From Streptomyces echinoruber (GTDB taxonomy: Bacteria; Actinomycetota; Actinomycetes; Streptomycetales; Streptomycetaceae), in the NCBI RefSeq assembly GCF_014651135.1, contig NZ_BMWH01000034.1, positions 1 to 64,000 of the forward strand: 64,000 nt of DNA, written 5' to 3'. Below, one piece after another: positions 1 through 8,887 of the stretch (its first letter is position 1; every line of letters starts with the position of its first letter). The translations under genes and the position numbers were made by a program. The notes under the pieces are model-generated. The model was not told where the DNA came from, did not search any database, and was given only the letters and a program-made list of their open reading frames with translations.

Positions 1-27
1 AGGGGCCCCTCGCCGCGAGGGGCCCCT
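1..27 (-). terminator. terminator of the ect operon
   Basis: A perfect 12-bp inverted repeat (arms 1-12 and 16-27, 3-nt loop) lies 17 bp past the ectD stop codon. It has no long T-run, as is usual in Streptomyces, and would end the ectABCD transcript. Confidence 0.75.
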
Positions 28-43
28 TCGCGTCAGCCGCCGC

Positions 44-985
44 TCATCGCACCGGGGTGAAGTCCCGTGCCCCGAGGAACGCCGGCCGCCGCACCGGGGC
101 CGCGAACGGCTCCACGGCCGCGTTCTCCACGCTGTTGAAGACGATGAACACGTTGCTGCGCGGATACGGCGTGATGTTGTCGCCCGAGCCGTGCATGCAG
201 TTGCAGTCGAACCAGGTCGCCGAGCCCGGCGCGCCGGTGAACAGCTTGATGCCGTGCTCGCTCGCCAGCCTGGTCAGCGCCTCGTTCGAGGGCGTGCCGG
301 CCTCCTGCATCTGCAGGGACTTCTTGTAGTTGTCCTTCGGGGTGGCCCCCGCGCAGCCGAGGAACGTCCGGTGCGACCCCGGCATGATCATCAGTCCGCC
401 GTTGGTGTCGTGGTTCTCGGTCAGCGCGATCGAGACGGACACCGTGCGCATGCGCGGCAGTCCGTCCTCGGCGTGCCAGGTCTCGAAGTCGGAGTGCCAG
501 TAGAAGCCGTTGGCGCCGAACCCCGGCTTGACGTTGATCCGCGACTGGTGCACGTACACGTCCGAGCCGAGGATCTGCCGCGCCCGCCCGACGACCCGCT
601 CGTCGCGCACCAGGTCGGCGAACACCCGGCTGATCCGGTGCACTTCGAAGACGGACCGGATCTCCTGGGACCCCGGCTCCACGATCGCGCGCTCGTCGGC
701 GCGGATCTCCGGGTCGCCGACCAGCCGCTCCAGCTCCCGCCGGCAGACGGCGACCTCCTCCTCGGTGATCAGCCGGTCCACGGTGAGGAAACCGTCGCGC
801 TCGTAGGCCTGCAGGTCGGCCGCGGAGATCGGGCCCGGGGTGTCCGGGGCGCCCCAGACCACCGGCTCCTGGCGCGGGAGAAGCACCTCGGAGCTGCCGC
901 GGGTGGGGTAGAGGTCGGTGACGGTCGCGGTCGTGGGGGTGGTGGTCGTGGGGGTGGTGGTCGTGGGGGTGGTGGTCGCGGTCAC
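44..985 (-). CDS. ectD: ectoine hydroxylase EctD
   Basis: Fe(II)/2-oxoglutarate-dependent dioxygenase of the PhyH family that converts ectoine to 5-hydroxyectoine in the cytoplasm. The iron triad is visible as H164 and D166 (in FYWHSDFETW) and H265 (in NCMHGSGDN). R276 is the likely 2-oxoglutarate contact. These match the H144/D146/H245 pattern known from characterised EctD, with a constant offset of 20. The 313-residue length is slightly long because the N-terminus carries a TTTTP-type repeat (residues 4-20). Core homology begins near TDLYPTRG (23-30). The GTG start at 985 lies 7 bp after the ectC stop and follows a GAGGAGG site inside the end of ectC, so the two genes are probably co-translated. 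Confidence 0.97.
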   Translation of the reverse strand: MTATTTPTTTTPTTTTPTTATVTDLYPTRGSSEVLLPRQEPVVWGAPDTPGPISAADLQAYERDGFLTVDRLITEEEVAVCRRELERLVGDPEIRADERAIVEPGSQEIRSVFEVHRISRVFADLVRDERVVGRARQILGSDVYVHQSRINVKPGFGANGFYWHSDFETWHAEDGLPRMRTVSVSIALTENHDTNGGLMIMPGSHRTFLGCAGATPKDNYKKSLQMQEAGTPSNEALTRLASEHGIKLFTGAPGSATWFDCNCMHGSGDNITPYPRSNVFIVFNSVENAAVEPFAAPVRRPAFLGARDFTPVR

Positions 986-992
986 GGTGATC

Positions 993-1397
993 TCACACCT
1001 CCTCGGGTTCGGTGAGCAGGGGGTAGACGCCGTTCTCGTCGTGGTCCTCGCGCCCGGTCACGGGCGGGTTGAAGACGCAGATGCAGCGGAGGTCCTCCTT
1101 GACGCGCAGCGTGTGCCGCTCGTGCTTGTCGAGGAGGTACATCGTCCCGGGCGTGATCGTGTACGTCGTCCCGGTCTCGTGGTCGGTCAGCTCGGCCTCG
1201 CCCTCGACGCAGACCACGGCCTCGATGTGGTGGGCGTACCACATCGACGTCTCGGTGCCGGCGTACAGGATCGTCTCGTGCAGCGAGAAGCCGACCCGCT
1301 CCCGGGCCAGGACGATGCGTTTGCTCTCCCAGGTGCCCGACTTCGCCCTGACGTGCCGGTCGGTGCCCTCGATCTCCTTGAAGGAACGGACGATCAC
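993..1397 (-). CDS. ectC: ectoine synthase EctC
   Basis: Cupin-fold L-ectoine synthase, which cyclises N-gamma-acetyl-diaminobutyrate to ectoine. The 134-residue product starts [15 protein letters not shown], the usual EctC beginning, so the GTG at 1397 is chosen over the longer open frame. An AGAAAGG ribosome site lies about 8 nt upstream. The expected iron-binding residues, by homology to E57/Y85/H93 of a studied EctC, are E59, Y87 and H95, all present. The C-terminal signature [20 protein letters not shown] is intact. Third gene of ectABCD, 32 bp after ectB. Confidence 0.97.
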   Translation of the reverse strand: MIVRSFKEIEGTDRHVRAKSGTWESKRIVLARERVGFSLHETILYAGTETSMWYAHHIEAVVCVEGEAELTDHETGTTYTITPGTMYLLDKHERHTLRVKEDLRCICVFNPPVTGREDHDENGVYPLLTEPEEV

Positions 1398-1429
1398 GAT
1401 GTGCCTTTCTGATCGGTGAGGAGAGGTGG

Positions 1430-2701
1430 TCAGGCGGTCTCGCGCACGGCGCGGGCCAGGATGGTCAGGCCCTCGTCCAGTTCGTCGGGGGTGATGGTCA
1501 GGGCCGGCAGCAGCTTGACGACCTCGCTCTGCGGGCCGGAGGTCTCCACCAGCAGCCCGAGGTCGAAGGCGCGGCGCGCGACCCGCTCGGCGCGGGAGGT
1601 GTCGTGGAACTCCAGGCCCCACACCAGCCCGCGGCCGCGGTACTCCTTGACGTCGGCGCGGTGCTCCTCGGCGAGGGAGACCAGCGCCCGCTCGACCTGC
1701 TCGCCGCGGGCGCGGGTCTGCTTCTCCATGGCCGAACCGTCCGTCCAGTACGTCTCCAGTGCGGCGGTGGCGGTGACGAAGGCGGGGTTGTTGCCGCGGA
1801 AGGTGCCGTTGTGCTCGCCCGGCTCCCAGATGTCCAGCTCGGGCTTGAACAGGCACAGCGACATCGGCAGGCCGTAGCCGCTGATCGACTTGGAGACGGT
1901 GACGATGTCGGGCACGATGCCGGCCTCCTCGAAGGAGAAGAAGGCGCCGGTGCGGCCGCAGCCCATCTGGATGTCGTCGACGATCAGCAGCATGTCGCGG
2001 CGCGCGCACAGCTCGGCCAGCCCGCGCAGCCACGCGTTCCGGGCGACGTTGACGCCGCCCTCGCCCTGCACGGTCTCCACGATGACCGCGGCCGGGTGGT
2101 TGAGTCCGGAGCCCTGGTCCTGCAGCAGCCGCTCGAACCACAGGAAGTCCGGGACCTGCCCGTCGAGGTAGTGGTCGAACGGCATCGGCGTGCCGTGCAC
2201 CAGCGGGACGCCGGCCCCGGCCCGCTTGAACGCGTTGCCGGTCACGGCCAGCGAGCCCAGCGACATGCCGTGGAAGGCGTTGGTGAACGACACGATCGAC
2301 TCGCGTCCCTTCACCTTCCGGGCCAGTTTCAGCGCGCACTCCACGGCGTTGGTGCCGGTCGGGCCCGGGAACATCACCTTGTAGGGCAGGTCCCGCGGCC
2401 GCAGCACCAGGTCCTGGAAGGTCTGCAGGAAGGTGCGTTTGGCGGTGGTGGACATGTCCAGGCCGTGCGTGATGCCGTCGCGCTCCAGGTAGTCGAGCAA
2501 CGCCCGTTTCAGCACGGGGTTGTTGTGGCCGTAGTTGAGCGAGCCGGCACCGGCGAAGAAGTCCAGGTAGGTGTGGCCGTCCTCGTCGTACAGGCGGCTG
2601 CCCCGGGCACGGTCGAAGACGGCGGGCCAGCCGCGGCAGTAGCTGCGCACCTCGGACTCGAGGGTCTCGAAGACGCTGAGGTCGGGCTGGGTGATGGTCA
2701 C
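1430..2701 (-). CDS. ectB: diaminobutyrate-2-oxoglutarate aminotransferase EctB
   Basis: PLP-dependent class III aminotransferase that makes L-2,4-diaminobutyrate from aspartate semialdehyde and glutamate, the first step of ectoine synthesis. The 423-residue length is typical. The PLP lysine is K271 ([11 protein letters not shown]) and the cofactor aspartate is in VDDIQMG (241-247). The GTG start at 2701 is preceded by a GAGGAG site. The frame stays open further upstream, but that part is low-complexity and unlike EctB. The gap to ectA is 294 bp, unusually large for an ect operon. Confidence 0.96.
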   Translation of the reverse strand: MTITQPDLSVFETLESEVRSYCRGWPAVFDRARGSRLYDEDGHTYLDFFAGAGSLNYGHNNPVLKRALLDYLERDGITHGLDMSTTAKRTFLQTFQDLVLRPRDLPYKVMFPGPTGTNAVECALKLARKVKGRESIVSFTNAFHGMSLGSLAVTGNAFKRAGAGVPLVHGTPMPFDHYLDGQVPDFLWFERLLQDQGSGLNHPAAVIVETVQGEGGVNVARNAWLRGLAELCARRDMLLIVDDIQMGCGRTGAFFSFEEAGIVPDIVTVSKSISGYGLPMSLCLFKPELDIWEPGEHNGTFRGNNPAFVTATAALETYWTDGSAMEKQTRARGEQVERALVSLAEEHRADVKEYRGRGLVWGLEFHDTSRAERVARRAFDLGLLVETSGPQSEVVKLLPALTITPDELDEGLTILARAVRETA

Positions 2702-2995
2702 GGGGATTCGCTCCTCGGTGTGTGTGGGGGGCGTGCGGTGTCCGCGCGCGGCACGGGCGCGCGGCACCCGTGTGTTGGGGGGAGGGGAGTGCGTGCGTGG
2801 GGGAGAGGGGGATGCGTGCGTGGGGGACTGCGCGCACCGGGGCGGGGACGGTCGGGCGCCCGCCGGGGGCGGAGGGGAACCGCGGCGGTGGGGGAGCGCG
2901 GCGGAAGGGGACCGGTGCTCGGTGGGCTCGGTGGGCTCGGTGGAAGGGGACCGATGCGCGGCGGGAGAGCGGGCGCGACGAGGGGAGCCGGGCGG
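2702..2995. other. G-rich spacer between ectA and ectB
   Basis: This 294-bp spacer has strong strand asymmetry, with long G-runs on the + strand and several short direct repeats (GGTGGGCTC, GTGCGTGGGGGA). No convincing gene, promoter or terminator is seen. The RNA read with the operon would be very C-rich and little structured, so read-through from ectA into ectB remains likely. Confidence 0.5.
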
Positions 2996-3535
2996 TCAGG
3001 CGGCCAGCGGGCCGATGCGGTACAGCACCTCGGGGGCGTGCGGCCCGTCGGGGAACAGCGCGGCGTCGAACAGCACCTCGCGCTCGACGCGGGCGCCGTG
3101 CCGCGCGGCGAAGGAGGTGAACAGCCGCTCGGAGGCGGTGTTTCCGGGGGTGATGGTCGTCTCGACGCCGGTCACCCCGTGCTCGGCGACGGCCCGCGCC
3201 GCCAGTTCGTCGAGCATCCGTGCGGCCAGCCCGCGCCCGCGGTGCGCCGCGTCGACGGCCACCTGCCACACCAGCAGCGTGCGCGGCCGCTCCGGCCGCA
3301 CGTATCCGGTGACGAAACCGACCGGTGCGCCCTGCGCGTCGCGGGCCACGGCCGAGGTGCCGGCGAAGTCACGGCACCACAGCAGGTAGCTGTAGGAGGA
3401 GTTCACGTCGAGGGTGCGGGAGTCGCGGGCCAGGCGCCAGAGCGCGGGCCCGTCCGCCACCTCGGGACGGCCGATCCGCACTGCGGCCGGTATTTCCGTG
3501 TCGAGGGTTTCCAGGTCTGCTTGCGCGGCGGTCAT
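2996..3535 (-). CDS. ectA: diaminobutyrate acetyltransferase EctA
   Basis: GNAT-fold N-acetyltransferase that acetylates L-2,4-diaminobutyrate with acetyl-CoA, the second ectoine step. The 179-residue length fits the family. The acetyl-CoA loop is seen in [14 protein letters not shown] (about residues 94-107), and the EctA motif [16 protein letters not shown] is at about 42-57. First gene of the operon, read from the ATG at 3535. The ribosome site is weak: only GCCTCGG-like sequence lies upstream. Confidence 0.96.
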   Translation of the reverse strand: MTAAQADLETLDTEIPAAVRIGRPEVADGPALWRLARDSRTLDVNSSYSYLLWCRDFAGTSAVARDAQGAPVGFVTGYVRPERPRTLLVWQVAVDAAHRGRGLAARMLDELAARAVAEHGVTGVETTITPGNTASERLFTSFAARHGARVEREVLFDAALFPDGPHAPEVLYRIGPLAA

Positions 3536-3908
3536 GCAAAAGCAATTTACCGAGGCGAATGGAAAAATGCATCGCCGTTCGGGCTTGGGTCGGGCCCGGT
3601 GTCTGTGTTATCGCGCGGGCGCGTGAGTGCGGGCGAGAACCCGACCGTTATGCCAGGGATTGCCCGGATACAACCGGACGAAAAGGTGACCCTGTGGAAC
3701 GCGTCACAACTGCGCAATCCTCACGGGATCCGCCGGAAAAGCATCGCGCGGTGTTCGCAGAATCTTTGCGTTTGGCTCGGGCGGAAGCGGGCAGAAGAAG
3801 AGGGGAAACTGCCTGGAAAAGGAATTGCGGAATTGATTCGTGAAGGGCGGCGGCGGGTGCGTCGCAAGCCCTCGGAAAGAATGCCGATTCCAGGTGTCAG
3901 GCCAGGTG
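3536..3908. promoter_or_regulatory. ectA upstream region
   Basis: This 373-bp intergenic stretch is visibly richer in A and T than its surroundings. On the minus strand a possible promoter pairs TTGTAT (3668-3673) with TAACGG (3646-3651), 16 nt apart. Open frames on the + strand here lack a good ribosome site and the usual codon bias, so none is called. The operon is expected to respond to salt or heat, but no operator can be named from sequence. Confidence 0.35.
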
Positions 3909-4439
3909 TCAGGCTCCGGTCGTTCCGTCGATGCGTTCCCGGAGAATGTCCGCGTGGCCGTTGTGCCGGGCGTACTCCTCGATCATGTGGATCAGCACCC
4001 ACCGCACGCTCACCTCCACCCCGGCCATCGGCCCGTCCGTGATCCGCCCGACGTCGTCCAGCGACCGCTGCGCGCACACCCGGCGCCCGTGCTCGATCTC
4101 CCGGCGCCAGGCGTCCAGTGCCGCGGCGAGTCCCCGGGCCGGGTCCAGGGCAAACCCGCTCTCCTCGCCGAAGACCGGCGGGACGTCGAGGCCGCCGACG
4201 ACGCGCTGGAACCAGTTCCGCTCCACCTCGGCGAGGTGCTGCACCAGGCCCAGCAGGGTGAGCTGCGACGGCTCGGCGGCCGTCCGCCGCACCTGAGCGT
4301 CGTCCAGGCCCGCGCACTTCAGCTCCAGGGTGGCCCGGTGGAAGTCCAGCCAGTCCTCCAGCATGGGCCGCTCGTCACCGGTCGCGCGGGGGACGGGGCG
4401 TCCGTCGGGCAGGGTCGCGGGAAAAGAGCCGGGGGTCAT
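3909..4439 (-). CDS. DinB / DUF664 family protein
   Basis: A 176-residue four-helix-bundle protein of the DinB/DUF664 superfamily. These proteins are often metal-dependent, and many in actinobacteria act with mycothiol. Candidate metal-binding histidines are in [11 protein letters not shown] (about 87-97) and in [21 protein letters not shown] near the C-terminus. The ATG at 4439 ([10 protein letters not shown]) is preferred over the longer frame. Substrate and role are unknown. It lies just downstream of the aminotransferase gene on the same strand. Confidence 0.8.
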   Translation of the reverse strand: MTPGSFPATLPDGRPVPRATGDERPMLEDWLDFHRATLELKCAGLDDAQVRRTAAEPSQLTLLGLVQHLAEVERNWFQRVVGGLDVPPVFGEESGFALDPARGLAAALDAWRREIEHGRRVCAQRSLDDVGRITDGPMAGVEVSVRWVLIHMIEEYARHNGHADILRERIDGTTGA

Positions 4440-4483
4440 GCCGGCAGCATGCCAGGCACGACCCCCGGTGGCGGCCACAACGG

Positions 4484-4525
4484 TTCACCATGGCTCACAT
4501 TCACCATGGCTCACAACGGCTCACA
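4484..4525. repeat. 16-bp tandem repeat upstream of the DinB-like gene
   Basis: The 16-mer TTCACCATGGCTCACA occurs twice head-to-tail (4484-4499, 4500-4515), followed by a partial third copy to 4525. The array lies 45 bp before the DinB-like start and overlaps the aminotransferase stop codon. Confidence 0.85.
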
Positions 4526-5648
4526 CCGCCGCCCACGCCTCCTCCACGGCCCGCAGGGCCCCCGCCGTGTCCACGGTGACACCGTGCCCGGTCAGAGCGG
4601 CGCCCAGCGCCACGAGACTCGCCGTGACGGCGGCCCGGGAGGCGTCGCGGCCGTAGTGGTTGACCCGGATCATCTCCTGGGCCGGCGCGCCCCCGCCGGC
4701 GGCCGGCGGAGCGGCCGGATCCACGGCCGGCGCCCGCCGTACGACCTCGGAGGCGTCCACGCCGGCCGGGGTGCGCAGCGTCGTCGCGACCGGCGCCGCC
4801 TCCGCCGCGTCGTGGACGTACGGCCGCAGCCCGCCGCCCAGGGCCACCGCGCCCGCGCGGGTCGCCGCGGCGGCGGCCCGGTGCCGGGCCGTCACCGCCT
4901 CCAGCCCCTCCGCCTCGATCCAGTCCAGACACGCCTCCAGCGCCGGCATCTCCACCTGGGCGGGCGCGTGCGGCAGCACCTTGCGGCCGCCGTCGATCCA
5001 GCGTTCCTTCCAGTCCAGCAGCGACAGGTACGACCGGCGCGGCGCGCGCGGGTTGGCCCGCATCCGCTTCCAGGCCCGCTCGCTCACCGAGATCGCCGAC
5101 ACCCCGGCCGGCCCGCCCAGCGCCTTCTGCGGGCCGATGACGCACAGGTCGACGCCCCACGCGTCCGGCAGCACCGGCTCGGCGCCGACGGAGGCGACGG
5201 CGTCGAGGTGGAACAGCGCGCCGTGCTCCCGCACCACCTCCGCGATCTCGGCGACGGGGTTGGTGTTGCCGGTGGCCGCCTCGGCGTGCACGAGCGACAC
5301 CAGGCCGATCTCCGGGCGGGCGGCGAACGCCTGGCGGATCTGCTCGGCCGTGACCGCGGTGTGGAAGGGGACGGACAGGTCGATCACGGTGGCGCCGCAG
5401 TCCCGCAGCCAGTTCCCGAACGTCTGCCCGTAGGGCCCGGTGATGACGTTCAGCGCGGTCGTGTCCGGCCCGGCGACGCCCCGCAGGGCGCCCTCCAGCG
5501 GCAGCAGCGCCTCGCCCTGGGTGACGAGGACGTCCTGCCGGGTACCCAGCAGCCGCGCCACCCGGTCCTCGATGGCGGCGAAGCGGGCGGCGTCGAGCGG
5601 AGGCAGGTCGAGCGGAAGACGGGTCACGGAGGTGGTCTCATCGCTCAC
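4521..5648 (-). CDS. class V PLP-dependent aminotransferase
   Basis: A 375-residue fold-type I aminotransferase of the class V alanine-glyoxylate/serine-glyoxylate group. The PLP lysine is in VIGPQKALGGPAG and the cofactor aspartate in HLDAVASVGAEP. Conserved GPYGQTFGNW and AATGNTNPV segments precede them. A Pro/Ala/Gly-rich insertion (PAVDPAAPPAAGGGAPAQ) near the C-terminus is unusual. The substrate cannot be fixed from sequence; an alanine or serine donor to glyoxylate is typical of the family. Start at the ATG at 5648. Confidence 0.85.
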   Translation of the reverse strand: MSDETTSVTRLPLDLPPLDAARFAAIEDRVARLLGTRQDVLVTQGEALLPLEGALRGVAGPDTTALNVITGPYGQTFGNWLRDCGATVIDLSVPFHTAVTAEQIRQAFAARPEIGLVSLVHAEAATGNTNPVAEIAEVVREHGALFHLDAVASVGAEPVLPDAWGVDLCVIGPQKALGGPAGVSAISVSERAWKRMRANPRAPRRSYLSLLDWKERWIDGGRKVLPHAPAQVEMPALEACLDWIEAEGLEAVTARHRAAAAATRAGAVALGGGLRPYVHDAAEAAPVATTLRTPAGVDASEVVRRAPAVDPAAPPAAGGGAPAQEMIRVNHYGRDASRAAVTASLVALGAALTGHGVTVDTAGALRAVEEAWAAV

Positions 5649-5728
5649 GGAGCGAGGGTAACCGGCGCCCGTCCCACCCCGGCGACCGGCAACTTCTTAG
5701 GTCGAGCGGTCAGTGGATCATCATTTTG

Positions 5729-5758
5729 GTTTGAGTGACCCAAACATCTCCTTATAAT
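5729..5758 (+). promoter_or_regulatory. promoter with overlapping inverted repeat for the amino-acid ABC operon
   Basis: TTGAGT (5731-5736) and a perfect TATAAT (5753-5758) are separated by 16 nt, a strong housekeeping-type promoter. An inverted repeat GTTTG-N7-CAAAC (5729-5745) covers the -35 box and could be a repressor site. The untranslated leader is about 130 nt. Confidence 0.7.
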
Positions 5759-5898
5759 CGGGACCCGCGGTTCTCCCGTGGCGTGACAGCCCGGCGCGAC
5801 AGCGCGGCAGCGCGACAGAAGGACAGCGCCACGCACCCCACAGGCATCACCCGCAGACACCACTTCCCCACAGAGATTCCCCACAGAGAGGCCGACCC

Positions 5899-6753
5899 GT
5901 GAACACGCACCTCGGACGCCGGGCCCGCGCCCTGGCCGCCGGAGCCGCCGCGGCCGCGCTGGCGCTCGTGGCCGGCTGCACCTCCAGCGGCGACGGCGGC
6001 AGCGGCGGCACGACGGCGGCCGGCGGGGTCCACCTCGTCCAGGCCGGGCAGCTCACCACGTGCACGCACCTGCCGTACCCGCCGTTCCAGTCCGAGATCG
6101 ACGGCAAGGTCCAGGGCTTCGACGTCTCCCTCATCGACCTGGTCGCCAAGGACCTCGGCGTGAAGCAGACCTTCGTGGACACGCCGTTCGAGAACTTCAA
6201 GACCGGCGCCTTCCTCAACTCCGGCCGCTGCGACCTGGCCGCCGCCGGCATGACCATCACGCCCGAGCGCAAGAAGTACGTCGACTTCTCCGACCCGTAC
6301 TTCAACGCCACCCAGGCCGTCCTGGTCGACAAGAAGAGCGGCCTCACCTCCCTCGCCGACGTCAAGGCCAAGAAGAAGCTGGGCACCCAGGCGCAGACCA
6401 CCGGCGAGGACTACGCGCACCAGAAGGGCTTCGACTCGATCTCCTTCGAGTCCTCCGACGCGCTCCTCAACGGCCTGCGCACCGGCCAGGTCCAGGCCGT
6501 CATCATCGACTACCCGGTCGTCCAGGGCTGGCTGAAGGACAAGGCCAACGCCGCCGCCTTCAAGATGGTCGACAACCTCAGCACCGGCGAGCAGTACGGC
6601 TTCACGGTGAAGAAGGGCAACACCAAGCTCCTCGCCGCCATCAACAAGGCGATCGCCAAGGCCAAGGCCGACGGCACGTACAAGAAGCTGTACGAGCAGT
6701 GGATCGGCCCCTACGACGCGGCCGCGGCCTCCCCCTCCCCCTCCGCCTCATGA
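5899..6753 (+). CDS. polar amino-acid ABC transporter substrate-binding lipoprotein
   Basis: A 284-residue periplasmic-binding-protein family 3 lipoprotein. An arginine-rich N-terminus (LGRRARAL) and a hydrophobic stretch lead to the lipobox LVAGC at residues 24-28. The mature protein has the family signature [15 protein letters not shown] and the two-lobed SBP_bac_3 pattern, and binds a polar amino acid outside the membrane. The GTG start at 5899 follows AGAGAGG. Its stop overlaps the permease start as ATGA, so this is the first gene of a three-gene importer. The ligand (for example glutamate, glutamine or cystine) cannot be told from sequence. Confidence 0.93.
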   Translation: MNTHLGRRARALAAGAAAAALALVAGCTSSGDGGSGGTTAAGGVHLVQAGQLTTCTHLPYPPFQSEIDGKVQGFDVSLIDLVAKDLGVKQTFVDTPFENFKTGAFLNSGRCDLAAAGMTITPERKKYVDFSDPYFNATQAVLVDKKSGLTSLADVKAKKKLGTQAQTTGEDYAHQKGFDSISFESSDALLNGLRTGQVQAVIIDYPVVQGWLKDKANAAAFKMVDNLSTGEQYGFTVKKGNTKLLAAINKAIAKAKADGTYKKLYEQWIGPYDAAAASPSPSAS

Positions 6754-7604
6754 CCGACCCGACGACCGGCACCACCCCCGCCCCGGCCGAAGTCCGGCCC
6801 CAGCGCACCGGGCTGACCAGGCGTCAGAAGCGGCGGCTGTCCCGCGGCGCCCAGTACGCCGTGTTCGTCGCCGCCGTGACCGTGCTGGCGGTCACGGCGG
6901 ACTGGGCGCGCCTGGCGAACCAGTTCGCGCAGACGGACATCGCCCGCCAGATGTTCCCGGACATCATCACCCAGGCGCTGCGCAACACCGTGCTCTACAC
7001 CCTCACCGGCTTCCTCGTCGGCCTGGTCCTCGGCATGGTGCTCGCGCTCATGCGCCTGTCCTCCGTGGGCCCCTACCGCTGGGTCGCCGGCGTCTACATC
7101 GAGATCTTCCGCGGCCTGCCCGCCCTGCTGATCTTCATCTTCGTCGGCGTGGCCGTCCCGCTCGCCTTCCCCGGCACGGAGATCGTCGGCGGCACCTACG
7201 GCAAGGTCGCCCTCGCCCTCGGCCTGGTCTCCGCCGCGTACATGGCCGAGACGATCCGCGCCGGCATCCAGGCCGTGCCCAAGGGCCAGATGGAGGCGGC
7301 GCGCTCGCTGGGCTTCTCGCCCGCGCGGGCCATGGTCTCGATCATCGTCCCGCAGGCCTTCCGCATCATCCTGCCGCCGCTGACCAACGAACTCGTCCTG
7401 CTCTTCAAGGACTCCTCGCTGGTGCTGTTCCTCGGCGTCACCCTGGAGGAGCGGGAGCTGTCCAAGTTCGGCCGCGACCTGGCCAGTACGACCGCCAACT
7501 CCACCCCGATCCTCGTCGCCGGCCTGTGCTACCTGCTGATCACGATCCCGCTCGGCTTCGTCGTCCGCCACATGGAGAACAAGGCCAGGGAGGCCGTCAC
7601 ATGA
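6750..7604 (+). CDS. polar amino-acid ABC transporter permease
   Basis: A 284-residue HisM/GlnP-type permease with about five transmembrane segments. The coupling-loop motif is [20 protein letters not shown], the EAA box that contacts the ATPase, preceded by MEAARSL. The ATG at 6750 overlaps the preceding stop (ATGA), and its own stop overlaps the ATPase start in the same way. A single permease gene implies a homodimeric channel. The cytoplasmic N-terminus of about 35 residues is basic. Confidence 0.93.
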   Translation: MTDPTTGTTPAPAEVRPQRTGLTRRQKRRLSRGAQYAVFVAAVTVLAVTADWARLANQFAQTDIARQMFPDIITQALRNTVLYTLTGFLVGLVLGMVLALMRLSSVGPYRWVAGVYIEIFRGLPALLIFIFVGVAVPLAFPGTEIVGGTYGKVALALGLVSAAYMAETIRAGIQAVPKGQMEAARSLGFSPARAMVSIIVPQAFRIILPPLTNELVLLFKDSSLVLFLGVTLEERELSKFGRDLASTTANSTPILVAGLCYLLITIPLGFVVRHMENKAREAVT

Positions 7605-8419
7605 GCACCCAGCCCCCGCAGGCGGGCACCGGGCCCGAGATCAGCATCCGGGGCCTGCACAAGTCCTTCGGGGACAACGAGGTGCTGCGCGGCATCGACC
7701 TGGACGTCGCCCACGGCGAGGTCGTCTGCGTCATCGGCCCCTCCGGCTCCGGCAAGTCCACCCTGCTGCGCTGCGTCAACCTCCTGGAGGAGCCCACCAA
7801 GGGCCAGGTGTACGTCGGCGGCACCGAGGTCACCGACCCGGACGTCGACATCGACGCCGTGCGCCGCCGCATCGGCATGGTCTTCCAGCAGTTCAACCTC
7901 TTCCCGCACCTCACCGTCACCGAGAACCTCACCCTGCCGCAGCGCCGCGTGCTCCGGCGGGACCGGGCGACGGCCGCGCGCATCGCCGCGCAGAACCTGA
8001 AGCGGGTCGGGCTCGCGGAGAAGGCCGACGCCTACCCGTCCTCCCTCTCCGGCGGCCAGCAGCAGCGCGTCGCCATCGCCCGCGCCCTGGCCATGGGCCC
8101 CGAGGTGATGCTGTTCGACGAGCCCACCTCGGCACTCGACCCCGAACTGGTGGGCGACGTCCTGGCCGTCATGCGCTCGCTCGCCGACGAGGGCATGACG
8201 ATGATGGTCGTCACCCACGAGATGAGCTTCGCGCGCGAAGTCGCCGACCGGGTCGTCTTCATGGACGGCGGCGTGGTCGTCGAGGACGGCGAGCCCGCGC
8301 AGGTCATCGGCGCACCCCGGCACGAACGCACCCGCCACTTCCTCTCCCGCCTCCTCGACCCGGCGATGGCCGAGGTGGAGGAGGAGACGTCCGACCAGGT
8401 GGGCGGGAAGACGCCGTAG
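7601..8419 (+). CDS. polar amino-acid ABC transporter ATPase
   Basis: A 272-residue GlnQ-type ATPase. Walker [10 protein letters not shown] is at 46-54, followed by the Q-loop in [13 protein letters not shown], the signature [15 protein letters not shown], Walker [16 protein letters not shown], and the switch histidine in VVTHEMSFA. The last 20 residues are acidic and low-complexity ([15 protein letters not shown]). The start is the ATG overlapping the permease stop. Last gene of the import operon. Confidence 0.95.
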   Translation: MSTQPPQAGTGPEISIRGLHKSFGDNEVLRGIDLDVAHGEVVCVIGPSGSGKSTLLRCVNLLEEPTKGQVYVGGTEVTDPDVDIDAVRRRIGMVFQQFNLFPHLTVTENLTLPQRRVLRRDRATAARIAAQNLKRVGLAEKADAYPSSLSGGQQQRVAIARALAMGPEVMLFDEPTSALDPELVGDVLAVMRSLADEGMTMMVVTHEMSFAREVADRVVFMDGGVVVEDGEPAQVIGAPRHERTRHFLSRLLDPAMAEVEEETSDQVGGKTP

Positions 8420-8887
8420 TCCGCCAGGGATGCCCTCCGCCGGCGGGGAGGACCGTCACCGGCCTCCGCGCCGGTCCGGCCCCATCCGGCCCAGCCCGGG
8501 CCCGTGCCGTCGTGCCGCCCGCCGTCCTGCGGCGCGGCCGGACCCGCCACCGCCGGGACGTACGACCCCGCAGCCCCGCATCCGGCGATCCCCCACAGGC
8601 GGGCGGAGCCGTAGGGACACGATCGGCGGGCGGCCTCCACGACGGGGTGCATGCGGAAGGTCGTCTCCCGGGCCGGAGTACGCAGGCGCCTCGAGCAGGT
8701 CTCCGGCGGCGTGCTGCTCCTTCTCGGCGTCCGGATGGCCGTCGAGAGCTGATCGCGACCCCTCCGCGCGGAGCCCGGAGGTCACGGCCCCTCCGTACGG
8801 AGTCCGAAGGGCGGCCGCAGGAGCGGCGATCCCGCGGCCGTCCTCCGGGCGGCCGCCCCCACCGGCGGACGGTCTAAGGTGCAGGGC
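8420..8887. other. long intergenic region containing a gene remnant
   Basis: About 470 bp lie between the ABC operon and the amidohydrolase. Apart from the short LysE-like remnant at 8651-8752, nothing here has a good start, ribosome site or coding bias. The rest looks like decayed sequence. Confidence 0.5.
8651..8752 (+). pseudogene. C-terminal remnant of a LysE/RhtB-type exporter
   Basis: A 34-codon frame ends in VRRRLEQVSGGVLLLLGVRM, followed by AVES and a stop. This is the pattern of the last cytoplasmic loop and final membrane helix of LysE/RhtB amino-acid exporters (typically RRxLDRxxGxVLxxLGxRLAxE). No matching N-terminal part is visible upstream in this or a neighbouring frame, so this is most likely the tail of a deleted gene. 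It could instead be a chance similarity in a short frame. Confidence 0.42.

Noticed and set aside
3688-3843. A short + strand frame upstream of ectA (VERVTTAQSSRDPPEKHRAV...)
   Set aside because: It has a weak resemblance to the first helix of an XRE domain, but is too short and lacks a ribosome site and codon bias.
1604-4042. An 812-codon + strand frame across ectA, ectB and the upstream region
   Set aside because: Antisense to clear ect genes. The part beyond ectA (3650-4042) lacks a start with a ribosome site and any recognisable domain.
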